From contig NC_081547.1 of the NCBI RefSeq assembly GCF_901000735.1, positions 19,282,838 through 19,346,837 on the forward strand: DNA of 64,000 nt, given 5' to 3'. Below are positions 10,311-23,700 of this stretch, piece after piece. Both the position numbers and the translations under genes were made by a program. The DNA comes from Corylus avellana (Eukaryota > Streptophyta > Magnoliopsida > Fagales > Betulaceae). The number at the start of each line of letters is the position of its first letter. Within the stretch, counting starts at the first letter, position 1. The notes beneath the pieces are model-generated. The model did no database searches, was not told where the DNA came from, and saw only the letters and a program-made list of their open reading frames with translations.

Positions 10311-12057
10311 GGCTTCCTAGGCTTTCTCGTGAAATGGTCGCTCTTTCAAGCAAAGACCCATGTCAGATATTTGTAAAAGAAAATCAGAAAACATATAGAA
10401 TCGATATTCCTTGATCCTTCTGCTAATTGCCTTGCTGCCCAAGCTCAATATTTTTTTTTATAATTCAAAAACTTCCCCTTCAGTTTTATCATAGAATTTC
10501 CGCGTGGCGCTGGAGAAAATGGCTCCATAAAGCCCACAGGCCGACACCAAAGTGGGTTCGGACTGGTTCGGGCACGTGAGCGCCGTTGGCCCGTTAAGTC
10601 CTGTTTACCCATGAGCTTTGTCCAAAAAAAAAATCCCATTTAATTGATAATTTGAAAAACACACTTTTTTTTTGTCCAAATATATTAACAAATATTTCAA
10701 ATCACAAAAATATTATATATATATATATTCACATTTTCTTGTATGATTATTTTGACAAAATAGGTTTATAATTTTTGCTGAGATAATGAGTGGTTGAGCA
10801 ACCACTATAATAGGTCAAAAGTGATTACGCACCAGAGTCGACCCATGTGTAAATGGGGGTAGGCTATAGCCACCCTATGTTTTGAAATTTTTCATTAAAT
10901 GTGCCTTTAAAATTACATTTAAGCCAAAATTTTCATTAATTATGTCTACTAGTCAATAGTCATTAAGCATTAAATAATATAGTGTAACTAAAAGAGGGTT
11001 ACTTACAAAATAATTATAAGATGTATTCTTTGTTCAGTATTAAATATAATAATTTTGGTATTGTTTTGCTAAATTTTTGTTATGAAGATCACAATTTGCA
11101 TTTTATTGACTATTAATTATGATGTTTGATTATATTTATTTGAATGCTAATCAAAGTAACTGCTTTTTAACCCACATGAAACCAGAGCAAGAGAAAATGG
11201 CGACGACCAGATGAGGCGGCAGATTAGCAAGGCAGAGGAGGTGACATGTCTGCTATTGGGGCTTGAAGAGAGAAGAACATGCATAGGAAGAGAGCACCAT
11301 AGATGGAAACCAACAAAGAAGAAAAACCGAAGAAAAGCACAGAGAAAAGGGGACGAAGAGGAGGGAGTCCTCCCCAAAAGAGTCTCACAAGAAGGTGAAA
11401 CTTTCTAGAGAAAAGCAAAAAAGAAAAAAGAAATTGGGGATCACATCGAAAAATAGTAAATTGTGAAAATTAAAGTTGAAAGGTATTGTCACCTCGACAT
11501 AAGTTGTAATAACAAAGTCAAAAGCAAACATTGCCAAGGTTGGGGGGTGAGTTGTGACCTTTTGACAAAAGGGAATGGGTGGGGGGGAAGGTGAGTTGTG
11601 ACCTTTTGAGGGATTGTCAAAACATCATGCTTATAGACATCAGATTATCATTAAATGTTCTGAGGGATTGTCATCAGATTATCATTAAGATATAAGCATG
11701 ATGTTTTATGACAAATCATGCTTGATAGCAAATATCACAGTAATTATGTAAGTTTGGAAAACAACACATTTAGCAGATAGTTCAAGGCATATTCTTAAGA
11801 AATGATCTATCAGTCTTAAGAAAAATAATCATGTTTATAAAAGTGTATAATACAATAGCAATAATTATTTCACAACTCATAATAACCCTCTTACAGTGAG
11901 ATTTTGACATCTCATGAGACATGTGGTACAATATTAATATCTTGGTAAGGTATAAAAGCCATCCACTCTCTAGTTGCTTGATGGGTTAATACCCATGTGT
12001 GTGCGCAACTAGCAATGCCTCAAGTGTGACCTCCACTCTTGGGTGGTTACGTCGGCC
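10311..12057. other. AT-rich intergenic DNA
   Basis: No supported gene. A (TA)n run lies near 10715-10730. The open stretches at 11147-11418 run on both strands through the same low-complexity purine-rich DNA and carry no domain. A small repeat cluster at 11546-11707 is listed separately. Confidence 0.5.
11546..11707. repeat. Compact direct and inverted repeats
   Basis: GGTGAGTTGTGACCTTTTGA occurs twice (near 11546 and 11590). CATCAGATTATCATTAA occurs twice (near 11638 and 11671). AAACATCATGCTTATA near 11619 has its exact reverse complement near 11690, so the outer arms enclose the second direct-repeat pair and could fold as a hairpin. Confidence 0.65.
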
Positions 12058-12065
12058 ACGATGAC

Positions 12066-12809
12066 TAGGGGTAGGCATATTAACCGGTTACCGATTACCG
12101 GCCGTGTACCGGTTTCGACTGAACCGATATTAACCGTAACCGTTATACCGATATCCTTATCGGTTAAATTTTTTATACCGGTATGCTTATCGGTTCGGTT
12201 CAGTCTGGTTAGAAATTTCTTATCGATTAACCGTTTAACCGATATAAACCGTTAAATAGGGATGCCAAAACGACATAGTTTTGGGATTATATATATACCT
12301 ATGTAATCTTATCTTAAATTGGGTTTGGGTAGGTTTGATTTTTTTTTTTAGTGATGGCATTGGATGAGATTTCTTTGCCTTTGGTGAAAGCATTTTTCAT
12401 TAACTAGTTATGTTAGTCTAATTAGCATTCATTATGTTAATTAGTCCATTTGCTTTGGAAAAAATGTATTTTATAATATATAAAAAAAAAAAAGTTGTGG
12501 TGGATCAATATAAAAAAACTTCAATTTTTAGCCCTAAAAACAAATATTTGGGTCCCAACAAAAAGTATTTGGGCTCTCAAAAGTCAAAAAAACTCATTTT
12601 TGGCCCAACAAAATAAATCAATATAAATCCCACGGTTAAATCGGTTAACCGGTTTAACCGAACCATTTAACTGTGTACCGTTATAACCGATAATTTCGGT
12701 TAAAATTCTTATTGGTTCGGTATCAATTAATAAACCGTTTAATCGAAAATTATCAGTTAATAACTGATAAGAGCCAAAACCGGACCATTTTGACCGATAC
12801 CCAGGCCTA
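12066..12809. mobile_element. Non-autonomous hAT-type element
   Basis: The ends read TAGGGGTAGGCATAT and, from the right, TAGGCCTGGGTATCGGT. The 8-bp flanks ACGATGAC (12058-12065) and ACGGTGAC (12810-12817) match at 7 of 8, the hAT duplication size. Subterminal regions on both sides are packed with TAACCGGTTA-like motifs in both orientations, typical of transposase-binding subterminal repeats. The centre is A-rich without coding capacity. Confidence 0.8.
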
Positions 12810-12849
12810 ACGGTGACCCTTATATCCATAGTAGATAAGATTAAAATTA

Positions 12850-13246
12850 GGGAAACCATATATACTCCCCCCAAACTACTGATTGTGTTAATGTCCTCCC
12901 TCAATTATCAAAAAAATGTTAAGGTCCCCTCAAGGCCAACAAAAAGACAATATATGCCCCTAAAAATGTCAATAAACAAAAACATCCTTATAAATTCGGG
13001 AAAAAAACTATATAAAAAAAATAAAAAATAAAAAATAAAAACCATGGTTTTTCAAATTTTTTTTTTCAAATTAGTTTTATTTATTTATTTTAATTTTAAG
13101 AATCTTTAAATTTTATGAAGAATATTTTTGTCATTAGGGGGTATTGGCATTCTTTGGTAGTTTAGAGGGGATATTGACACAATTATTAGTTTAGAAAAGA
13201 GATTGACAATGGGTAATAGTTTGAGGAGACTATGTGTACTTTTTCC
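12850..13246. mobile_element. MULE-type long-TIR element
   Basis: Bounded by a perfect 9-bp duplication, TTAAAATTA at 12841-12849 and 13247-13255. Arms of over 100 bp are inverted: GGGAAACCATATATACTCCC at the left, and from the right GGAAAAAGTACACATAGTCTC. Both arms contain an AAACTACT.GATTGTGTTAAT-like block. 9-bp duplications and long arms point to the Mutator superfamily. No coding sequence. Confidence 0.85.
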
Positions 13247-13255
13247 TTAAAATTA

Positions 13256-14006
13256 AAATAGGCTATAGGGTTAAGTCCATATAATAGTGTGCAAGTACCC
13301 CACATTTTCACCTATTTTTCCGATGGCGTCATGTAGGCATTATAAATTCCAATTGTGTAAACATAATTTTTATCATAGATAATACAGTTAATAATACTAC
13401 ATATTTAAATCAATCATTTCTGAAATATTATAGATCACAACATATGTTCATGAGAAATCATGCATTATCAAATGACACATTTTATATAGATAAAAATATT
13501 CATTTTCCGCAAATAGATGATTTGGCGTTCTCATAGTTGATTACTTACCTCGTATGCTAAAACTCAAATTCAGACTTTTTGAAAAGTCAAGCTCCTTATT
13601 TTTTAAAATTCATATTCTATTTTTAGCCACTCTTATAAAACACAAACCCTAATTGGACATAAAAACATAAATCATGATTTCTAGCCTTCATTGATTGATC
13701 ATTATCAACAACCGATCGGTCACTTGTTGGGCACTGATCAATTACTAAATGCCCAAAATCTATTTTGGCCCATTTTCTTGTCCAAGCTCCCCATCATTGC
13801 CAAACTCCACTTGTTCCTTGAATGTCCTAGGAAAGGTAAACACTTTAGATATCTATAACACATATGACCCTTAAAAATCCTATTCTTAACACAAATATGT
13901 TAAATGTGTCAGATTTTCACTCATTTAGGATTCTAAATAACACCGATCCACAAAATAAGTTGCGTATGTAGTAAAGTATTGGTCTAGACCTAATCTTAGA
14001 TTATCA
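13256..14006. other. AT-rich intergenic DNA, no feature seen
   Basis: No open frame with protein-like content and no clear repeat boundaries were found between the MULE-type element and the SINE. Confidence 0.5.
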
Positions 14007-14020
14007 AGATGTGAAAATTC

Positions 14021-14337
14021 ACCATTAAGGATGGTAATTCAATGGTCCAAGAAAATTCTCAAAGGGTTGGGTAAATATTAGGGTGTAAGTTCAAATCTTC
14101 GCAATAAAAAAATCTTCATGTTTGATTAGTATAAACCATCTTGGTTCCCATTGATGCCCTGGTGGGGCAGGCAGTTAAAAGCTATGGCTCGGCTGGTCTT
14201 GAGAGTGTGCCTACAGTTTTCACCGTCTAGGTCCCTCCTTAGCAATCCCCTGCAGGTTGGTGCTACTATAGCCACGCTCCAAGTAGAATAGCCACAATTG
14301 GTCTCCCCCTCTAACCTTTTCTAATTAGAAAAAAAAA
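14021..14337 (+). mobile_element. tRNA-derived SINE with target duplication
   Basis: A 317-bp body lies between AGATGTGAAAATTC (14007-14020) and AGACGTGAAAATTC (14338-14351), a 14-bp duplication with one mismatch. It ends in an A run. Near the 5' end TGGTAATTCAATGG resembles a pol III box A, and GTGTAAGTTCAAATCTTCG near 14083 resembles box B. Confidence 0.72.
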
Positions 14338-14351
14338 AGACGTGAAAATTC

Positions 14352-15975
14352 GTATACCACCTAAAGTGTCAACCTCACTCCAAAAGCAATTCATTTTCTA
14401 ACTTAAGCTACACATTAACAAGCTAATTAATCATCATATAAACGGAAATATAAACTTAATAAATAGGAAATGGAGGCTAGGGTTTCAGATTATACCCATT
14501 TTACCCATTTTATAATACTATTTTATTTAATAAAAAATATTACAGATTTTATTCTCATAATTTTAATACTTTCCCTTTGATTTTTATCGTTGCGTGTGTT
14601 TAATAAAAAAAGGATTTGTTCGGGGTATTACAATATTGGTTTTCACAAGGGATTAAATTTGACATTTTTCGTCAAACCCTAGAAAGAGAGCAGTGCAGAA
14701 AAAGAATAATAGAGTGGGGGAGGGACTTACGACAACCTCCTCCCTGCCCTCTTTCTTCTCCCCCCTTCCTCCTCCTTTTCCTAGCCTCCATCGTAGATCA
14801 ATCAGGGTGCATGTGTTAATGGTTCTCGGAGTGCTTTCTAGCCATGCGTTGCTGGTCAGTGTTGGAGCGTGGAACGCGTGAGGGTGTATTGGTTTTTGTT
14901 ATTGTATTTGTGTTGTTTTAAAATAAGAATATATTCTCTCTATAACTGCCTTTAGTAGCGATCTATGAGGTAAAATTTTATTTGTTTTATTAGGTTTTCT
15001 TTTCACAAATCCTTAAGAATAATGGAATTGGTATCCGGTCAATCTTTTTTTTTTTTTTTTTTTTTAATGGTTCATTTTTTATGAGAAACCATAGACCGAT
15101 AATAGAGGAGTTATCAGACATAAAGAAGAATTGTCACTATGGTATGTAGAGGCAGTGAAGGGGAATGTGATTGATAAAGCACTAGTAGCGAAGATAAAAA
15201 AGTCAAAGAATCAATGACCTAGCAATGGATAGAAACGTGATTCGTTGAAATTTGCTGTAGATTTGAAACTGATTGGGACGGTGACGTACTTTTCATAAAT
15301 ATTGTCTTATAATAGCCCAAGAGGCTATTAAGTATGTCATAGATAATATTTGAGTTATGAAGATTCCAAATTGTATCTTTGGCATTCTTCGGAACATTTT
15401 GCCCAATTTGATTGCTATATCAATGAATAGATAATTCGACATTTTTCCTAATTTAGAGGTGACTTATTTCTTAATTTTTTTTGAGATCTAGACTATGGTA
15501 ACTCATTGAAATCATATTAAAAGCACATCAAAATTAACAGAATGGAACAATATTGTAACATACTAAAAACAATTATAAAATTAACAGCCCAAATGTTTAT
15601 TTGTTTAAGAATTAATATACATACCAGTGATATGTGAGTTTTTTTGGGCATATTAAAAGCCATAAACTTAAACTGTTAGCTCTAAACATCACATCAAATT
15701 CAAATACTCTTTTTACCTCTGTGATACTCAAGCAAAATTACTAAAAGTGGTGCTGTATAGTTTCGGTTAATTTCTCTCTAAGAACAAAAAATACAATCTC
15801 AAATAACAATGACAAAAAAAAGAAAAGAAAAGAAAAAAACTTATAATAGTATTTACACCTTTACAACTATTTTTTATTTTGAAAAAAAATGGCTCTTGTT
15901 TGTTTCTGATTGCGTTTTTAGAATTGCTATTTTTTTTTAAAAATTTTTTTAAGTGTTTTGTTACGATATAAAGGC

Positions 15976-16008
<33 letters not shown>

Positions 16009-16093
16009 ATTTGTAGTAGTATTTTGTATTCTAGTTATTTGTTAATATTGTTTGTTTTTGTTTTTTAAACCAAAGATAACAAAAAAAAAAAAA
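14352..16093. other. AT-rich intergenic DNA, no gene seen
   Basis: The overlapping open stretches at 14616-14881 are unsupported. Long T runs lie at 15047-15065 and 15980-16003. Nothing else can be supported. Confidence 0.45.
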
Positions 16094-16692
16094 CACTTTA
16101 CCCTTTGGACCCTCCCAAAGTTTCACCCGATTTACAATTTGACCTATAATGTTTAAAAATTTGCAATGTAGTCACTTTATTAACTATTTCCGTCCAATTT
16201 GACACAAATTTTTTTTGGTCTAAAATTCAAAAATTGCCCCATATATTTTAAGAAATTCCAAAAATACCTCCAATTCAATAAACCAAAACAAAAAATTAAT
16301 TAATTTTTTTTTTAAAAAAAATTGGGGTTGGCTACAACTATCCACAATCCGGCCATCGGCCACACCCAAATTGGCTGTTTGGGTGTGGTTGAGCAACCCC
16401 TTGGCCTTTTGGGGGTGGTCGTCCATGCTCCATAGGGCGTGGCCACCCCCAATTTGACCAGATCTAAATGGCCAAAGGGGTAGCTCCACCCCCAATTTTT
16501 ATTTTTATTTTTATTTTTAAAAATATAGGGGCAATTAAAGTAGTTTTCATCATTTTTGTAAAAGAAAATGAAAATTATTAATGAATAGGCTACATTGCAA
16601 ATTTTTGATATTTTGTTGGGTATATTGCAAATTTTTAAACATTGAAGGTTAAATTAAAAATAAGATGAAACTTTGTGAGGGTAAAGTATAAT
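16094..16692. mobile_element. Long-TIR element, MULE-like
   Basis: The left arm (ACTTTACCCTTTGGACCCTC...) and the reverse complement of the right arm (ACTTTACCCTCACAAAGTTT...) pair for about 80 bp, sharing an AATGTTTAAAAATTTGCAAT block. The core contains GC-richer GGCCACCCCCA-type motifs, like the elements at 44883 and 56985. No duplication could be fixed because both edges are homopolymeric. Confidence 0.65.
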
Positions 16693-16699
16693 ATTCCTT

Positions 16700-17288
16700 A
16701 TATACAATTAAAGCATTCACAATAGACTCACAAAAAATAACTTTTTAATTATTTTGGTGAGCCAAACTAGTTAAAAATACAAAAAATCACCCCAATAACC
16801 TTACCAAATTGCTGATTTTTTACTTTTTGTGAATGAACAATACTTAACAACTTTACTAAGCACTATTCACCCATTAAAGAATAAAAAAGTAATACAACTT
16901 ATCTCCTCCCTTTTTTATTTCTTTTTCACATTCATAGTCTAGTAATCGTTCATTTCTCTAATATTGAATGAAAAATAATCTTAGGTCTAAGTGAATGAAA
17001 ATTGGAGAGGAAATTATCTTATTTATTTTGAAAGTATATGGCCGTTGGAAAAATACAACTTTTTTTTTATTGTTGGGTTGAAAATTATGGGCGTTAGTAA
17101 AAGACAAATATTCAGAAATATGACTATTAGGAAAAAAAATAAATATTAAAAAAATATGATTGTTGGAGAAATAATAAAGAAATTTTTTTAAAAAAGAGTA
17201 CTTAAATGAAATAGTAAAAGTAAATAGAAAAATAGTAAAAGTAAAAGTGAGTACTTTGAAAAGGTGGACAGTTAAAAACTTAAAATAG

Positions 17289-17323
<35 letters not shown>

Positions 17324-17600
17324 TTTTCTTTATTTATTTTAGCTAATAAATTTAGTGAGGTTACATGAATTCTCATGGAAAAAAAAAAAAAAAAAAAAAT
17401 TCAAGCTCCCTCACTTGGGATTTGTTTGGTGAATAATAGTATTTAGAGTATTTGGTAGGAGAAAAAAACAACATTACGTCATCGAGAGGGCAAAAGAAAA
17501 AAAAAGAAAAATCATAAAAGAAAAGAACCCCGGCTTCCAACCTCAGAAGTTTTCTTATTGTTCGCAGTAGGGTTGAAGTTGCAGCAGATAAACGCCACCT
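16700..17600. other. AT-rich NAA15 upstream region with MITE relic
   Basis: GCATTCACAATAGACTCACA at about 16713 resembles the left end of a Tourist-type MITE, but no right end is visible. A (TA)n tract at 17291-17320 and A and T runs follow. The minus-strand open stretch at 17373-17759 is low-complexity and overlaps the NAA15 leader, so it is not called. Confidence 0.4.
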
Positions 17601-17603
17601 CCC

Positions 17604-17712
17604 TCTATCTCTTTCTCTCTCTCTCTCTCTCTCATCGCAGCCCTTAATATAAATACAGGCCCCAAATCTTCGAGCCTCTCTCTCGCGCTCACACACACTC
17701 TGTGTGGAAACA
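17604..17712 (+). promoter_or_regulatory. Putative NAA15 core promoter and leader
   Basis: A CT-rich tract (17604-17633) is followed by a TATA-like TTAATATAAATAC (17645-17657), then pyrimidine-rich leader sequence to the ATG at 17713. The context AACAATGGG around the start fits plant initiation sites. This is inferred from position; the transcription start is not known. Confidence 0.4.
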
Positions 17713-20700
17713 ATGGGTGCCTCGCTGCCTCCCAAAGAGGCCAACCTCTTCAAGCTCATTGTTGTAAGTTCCGATTCTCAACGCCGTCTATCTCTTCCCT
17801 ATATTTTGCTAAATCTTCTTTGCTGTTAATCATCACAACACGATTGAAGTTCATTCACTTTCTCTTGCTTGTTCTTTTTTCCCGGAAACCCTAGATTCTG
17901 TTATAGAATGTGTAGCTTTGTTTCTAGCTTTCTGGTTTTTATGCTCTGAATTTTAAGGGAGCAAAAAAGATAACAATATGGAGACTATCTGGTTTTTGTG
18001 TTTTTGTTTTGGAGAAAATGAATGATTGAGTTAACTGGGTCTTGCATAAATGGTTGGATTGAGTTCAATTCGTGCTTTTATATAGTAAGTTAGTAGTGGA
18101 AAGACAGAGCAGGAAGATTTGGATTTTGCTGTTTCATTGCTTTGCGTTTACTGGGGATTGAGTGATTAAGTCAACCTTGTCTTGTGTAATTGTGGGAATT
18201 GCTTTAAGGCCGGGGTTTCCAGTGGGATTAAACAGTTTGAAAAGAATAACATAGTACACGGCTTTGAATTTCACTATTTTTTTTTTCTTAATCTTTTTGT
18301 TTTAGATTTGCTGAGGAATTGAAGGAAAAGATAATGAAGGATTTTTTTCTTTTTGTTGGAATTTTTGCAATTGTGTACATTGGTTTGATTCTTAATGGCT
18401 CAGTTATGCAAAGCTGAGTTTCTTACTAGTGTAAAATATATTGAAAATGTCATTGTGAACTTGGGGTAGGGAATCTGGGTATTTTTTGTTTTGCTAATGC
18501 TCTCATAGAGAATGAGATAAAGAAAAGAATGTAAGTGGAAGTAGCTTCTTCTCTTTGACAATTTAAAAGACTTTAAAATTGGATGGAAGGTTAATGGTAG
18601 TCAGCTTTTAAAGCTACACAACTATGGTGCTGCATTCTCTGATGTGATATATGCAAGGTTTGTTAATGACCTTGTTCGTGACAATGTGGTAAGATATACA
18701 TATGTATGTCCATGTGCATGTCTTTGCTTAGGCAACAGTCCTCTTCTAGACTATATTTACTATATTAGCTAGCAAATCCATCTTGAGAATTAAAATACTG
18801 GCGCTTTTACAATTGCTAACTGAACTCCACTTTGCTATGCAGAAATCGTATGAAACTAAACAGTATAAGAAGGGGCTGAAGGCAGCAGATGCCATATTGA
18901 AGAAGTTTCCAGACCATGGAGGTAATTTTTGTTTCATACAATTTCTGCTTAGATTTGTTTAATTTCTGAGATAATGATGTACTCTTGGTTTCAGTTTTCT
19001 TTATTCTTTTTACATATTCATTGTACTTAGCCTTTCTGTATGAATTCACACATTTTATCTGCAACATTTTATGTGTGAAAATTCACTGAATGGAACAATC
19101 AGATCCCATGTTGCTGTTTGGGAACCATATTTCCTTAACCACAAATTTGTTGGTAAATAAATTGCATGGGGTTGCTAAGTAAAAAAAAAATGCACCAAAA
19201 AGTGAATATTGCACATAAAGAGCCTGAAAAAGCTATACGGTTTATTTAGTGGTCATTTAATAAATTTCCTGAGTAAGAAGTCGGTCATAAAGCCCATCTA
19301 GCAAGTACGAGTGAGAAATAAAACAACTTTTTTTTTTTGTTTTTATTTTAATTTTAGAGTTTGATAACCCATGTGGGGGCGCATGGAAGTACCCAAACTG
19401 CTGTAAGGGGAAGTATTGAAGTACCCAAACTGCTGTAAGGGGAAGTATTTTAGCAACAGAGTCCTTTATGTATCTAACCGCAAGAAGCTTATTTCTCGAG
19501 CTACTAATAGTTCCATAAACTTGTCCCATGCTTCTTTCTAAATTGAAATAAAAAGTATGAATTCACTTTGGCAAGAAAAGAGGCACACGGTAAGAGGTGA
19601 AGAAGAAAATGGGTATCATTGCTCTCCTTTATGGATGATGATAACAAGTAGCATAAATCTATGTCATTTTAGTGCTAAATGTTTTTGCAAAATGATTTAG
19701 TTGCTGATTTGCAGACATTGTTTCCAAATGTTTATTTGCTATGTCTTTCATTTTTTTTTTCTTTTTCGTTTTTTATCCCCTACCTTTTCCTTAGTTTTCA
19801 GTGGAATATAACAAGTAAATAAGAATTCTTGAGTTGATATCCCTCTCACTACATTATGTTTTTTCGTTTATTGAACTTATTTGATTTGTATTTTTATGTG
19901 CAAGTATTTATGGATTTCTGTTCTCCTCCTGCTTACCAGAAACTTTAGCAATGAAGGGTCTAACATTAAATTGCATGGACCGTAAATCCGAAGCATATGA
20001 GCTTGTTAGGCAAGGATTAAAGGTTGTAATGTTAGCTCCATCCTTTTTTTTTGGCAATAAATCACCATTCATTTTCTGATTTCATTGTTTTGTAGTATAA
20101 TGTCAGACTTAAATTCTTATCTCGATGCAGAATGACCTCAAAAGTCATGTTTGTTGGCATGTTTATGGTCTCCTTTATCGGTCAGACAGAGAATACAGGG
20201 AGGCAATTAAATGCTACCGAAATGCACTAAGGATAGATCCAGACAACATTGAGATACTACGGGATCTTTCACTTTTACAGGTATGTGCTAAATGCTGATC
20301 TCTTCTTTGATGATCGCTTATTCCCGTTATATGAAGAAAACCTCTCTATACTGGTTTTTTACTATCATTTTTGTACCAATGATTGGCATGGTTATTTGTG
20401 TTTGAAACTGGATTAGAACATGGATTCGCAAAACTATATTAAACAGTCATGTGCAACTGCTTGTCTGCATTAGTGTCTGGTTTGGAAGAGAATTCCATAC
20501 TAGTATTGTCTTTGTTCCATACTAGTATATATAACACTCCTCTATTTACATGATAGCACCCCTATACCATACAAATTGACATGTATATGGGCCGAGGGAA
20601 ATGGCCTTTGGATGTATGTGTGAGTTAGATGGTTCATTATGTTTGTTCTTCTCATTGCTATGGCCTTTAGATTTTGTTTCATGTTTTTGTAATTCTTCTC

Positions 20701-23700
20701 TAGTATATTTTGGTAATTTTATAAATTTTTTTCATTTGGCTCTGTTCCGTCTAATGTTTCCATTTACCTTTTATGTAACAGGCGCAAATGCGTGATTTGA
20801 CAGGTTTTGTTGAGACAAGACAGCAACTTTTGTCACTGAAACCAAATCATCGCATGAATTGGATTGGCTTTGCCGTTGCCCACCACTTAAACTCAAAGTA
20901 CGGTTGGATCCTTGCATAGAATTATTTAAAATTTATTACACTATATCCTATTTTTTGTATGGCTGTTTTAGTATTGGGTTATGAGGTCTTTTTTTTTTTT
21001 TTTTTTAACCTTTATTTTTATCTGCTGTTCCACAATAAAGGCTGGTTACCATTGCTTCATAACTTCTTAATATTAGTTTATAGTAATGTATTTAATATGA
21101 ACATGGAATTCATTAAATTGAAGTCAGCTCCCAAGGATTTGGCTTAAGTGGTAAGGGCCTTGGTCTTGGTGGCGTTTCCATTGGATCTAAGGTTTAAATC
21201 TCCTTGGGTACAAACAATTCCTTGGGGTTAGTCCTCCAACAAAGTTTGAGGATTACTCGATCTGTATGGAGGGGGTGCTTTGCACGGGTCCGAGGTCTAT
21301 CCAACAAGAGTGAGTACACAAAGTGGCCCTGCCTTGGAGAGGTTCCTTGTCAAAAAAAAAAAAATTGAAGTCATCTCCTCCTCTTCATTGCGAGTAAAAG
21401 CTATGTCATGGTATATGTCCTCATCTATGTACAGTTCAGTCCATTTTTTTTCAAGTTGCTTAATATCTTGAATCGAGATTTTGTGGGAGATAGTGATGCA
21501 ATATTTATCTTCAGCTACGTAATCATAAAAATGATATATATATATTAATCCCTTTGTAATAACCCAAGGAAAAGTACTAGTTAATTTGGAGCTTCCTTAG
21601 AATTACTTATAAAGCTCAGTTTCACCTAATAAGTAATGTGAGACCTAGCACCTATGAATATCTTTATAGAGCACCCACTCTATGTGGGCTACTCATCTTC
21701 CCAATATGGGATTAGAGTGTTACAAACTTTCCCCTTAAACTTCTGACATCCTTGTCAGGGCCACATCATGAGGTGTGGATGGTACCACATGATATTACTA
21801 GGTGGCTCTAATACCATTTTGTAAAGACCTAATGAAAAGTGTTTGCCACATCTGCGTTATTACCCAAAATGATTGCTCAATTTGGAGCTTCTTTATAATC
21901 ACTTATAAAACTTAGTTTCACCTACTAAGTAAGTAATGTGGGACTTAACACTATGGATATCTTTATAAACCACCAATTCTATATGGGCTACTTATCTTCT
22001 CAATATGGGGCTGATGTGTTACACCATTTTGTTTGATGAGAGTGACACATTGAGCTTATGACTAAATCCATGTAGATGCAAGATTTATCAATGAGATTTA
22101 TATTAAGAATATATAGTTAAAGGGATTGCCAAATTGAACTCTCAAAAGAAAACCAAGCAAATTTTCTCATGCGGCTGCTTGGATGATCTTGCTGCACGTG
22201 GCATACCTCTTCTTTTGATGGGATGCTCATGTATCTGGCGCAGGAATATGGAGGAGAATTCTATTTGAAGGGATGCTAATCTCTCTTTCTTCTAAGTTCT
22301 TTGATAAGATTGAGGATTTCTTGTAAGCTTTCTTTTGATAGGTAAGTGCAACTCAAATGCTCAAGGGGGGATTGAACCCGAGACTATTTTTTAATGGGGA
22401 TGGTTTATCTTCCCTTTGTTCTCCGTCGTGGCTTTAATTTCCGACATCAGTATTATGCTTTCGCCACCATGAATCGACAGAGAAAAATTCACGATCACTC
22501 TTAGCTCCGAAGCGAAGAGACCTCCATCCTTTGTCATATCTCCCTTCCAATATGATGATAAAGCCCCTTCGATTTCCTCCATCATAATCCTCTAGAACCA
22601 AGAAGCGTCCGTGCTTTTTGGAGCACCGCTGAGCAAGGAAACCAGGGGAGCCATCCTAGACTGTTTCCAGAAAATCGAAGAACTCTTCTATGCCTCCACA
22701 GTATCTTCCAGACAACAACTATCATTTCTCCACACGAAAATAGACCAAATGAAACCCCTACAATTCTCTAATCCTTAAACCAGTAGAACTACTGTCCATT
22801 GCCAACTCACTTTGGATTCCACGGAACACCTCCTTAACAACCCCATGTTCCCCAGATAAACAAGACAAAGCCAAAGACTAGAAGCTGTTGAGCGGCATTG
22901 AAACGCGTCCTCAAGCTCCGCCAGAGAGAGAGGGAGGCAACTATGCTAATTACATACCTAGTTGGTTTGTACTTATCAAAAAAAAAAAAAAAAACATACC
23001 TAGTTGGTTTGTTTTATTGTTAGTAGCTAATTGATTGAACACGTTGGATCAAGTTATTTCTCCATGGCACTTATAAGAAAAAAAGGTTACTTCTGCATAG
23101 TAACCACTAGATTCTCACACTGACATCAATCAAAAGGTTTTATTCTAATTTGATAAAGTGATATTTGGAGTCCTTGATTGACTTTTACTCTAAACAATTT
23201 CTTTTGTTTATGTATCAGCGCATCAAAAGCAGTTGAAATTCTTGAAGCATACGAAGGGACGCTAGAAGATGATTATCCTCCTGACAATGAACGCTGTGAG
23301 CATGGGGAGATGCTCTTGTACAAGGTATGGTCATTGATGACATACATATGCAGCTATCATCTATTATGATACCAATTTTCAATTATTTGATGCTTGACAC
23401 TTGTATATATGGGTAATTTACTGTTATTTATGCACAATTGTAACATAAAACATGGTTGATCTCACATTTAGGCATATATTTGAATTCACACACTTGATTA
23501 TACTGCTATGAATCTGAAATTTCGGAACGTTAAGAGCTTAGGCAGCTAATTAATACTTGGAAATACGTTTTTTTTGGGTAAAGTAATCATATTATCAATA
23601 AAAGCAAAAGGCGCTGCTTCAGTACACATTAAGTATACAAGAGAAACACATTGCTAAAAAGAGAATTAATACTTGGAAATATTAATCTGGAGTAGCATTA

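Noticed and set aside
11147..11418. Overlapping open stretches on both strands
   Set aside because: Purine-rich low-complexity sequence with no homology I recognise and no splice or start context.
17373..17759. Minus-strand 128-codon open stretch over the NAA15 leader
   Set aside because: It is made of poly(A)- and CT-repeat-derived residues (runs of F and of RE) and overlaps the promoter and first exon of a solid gene.
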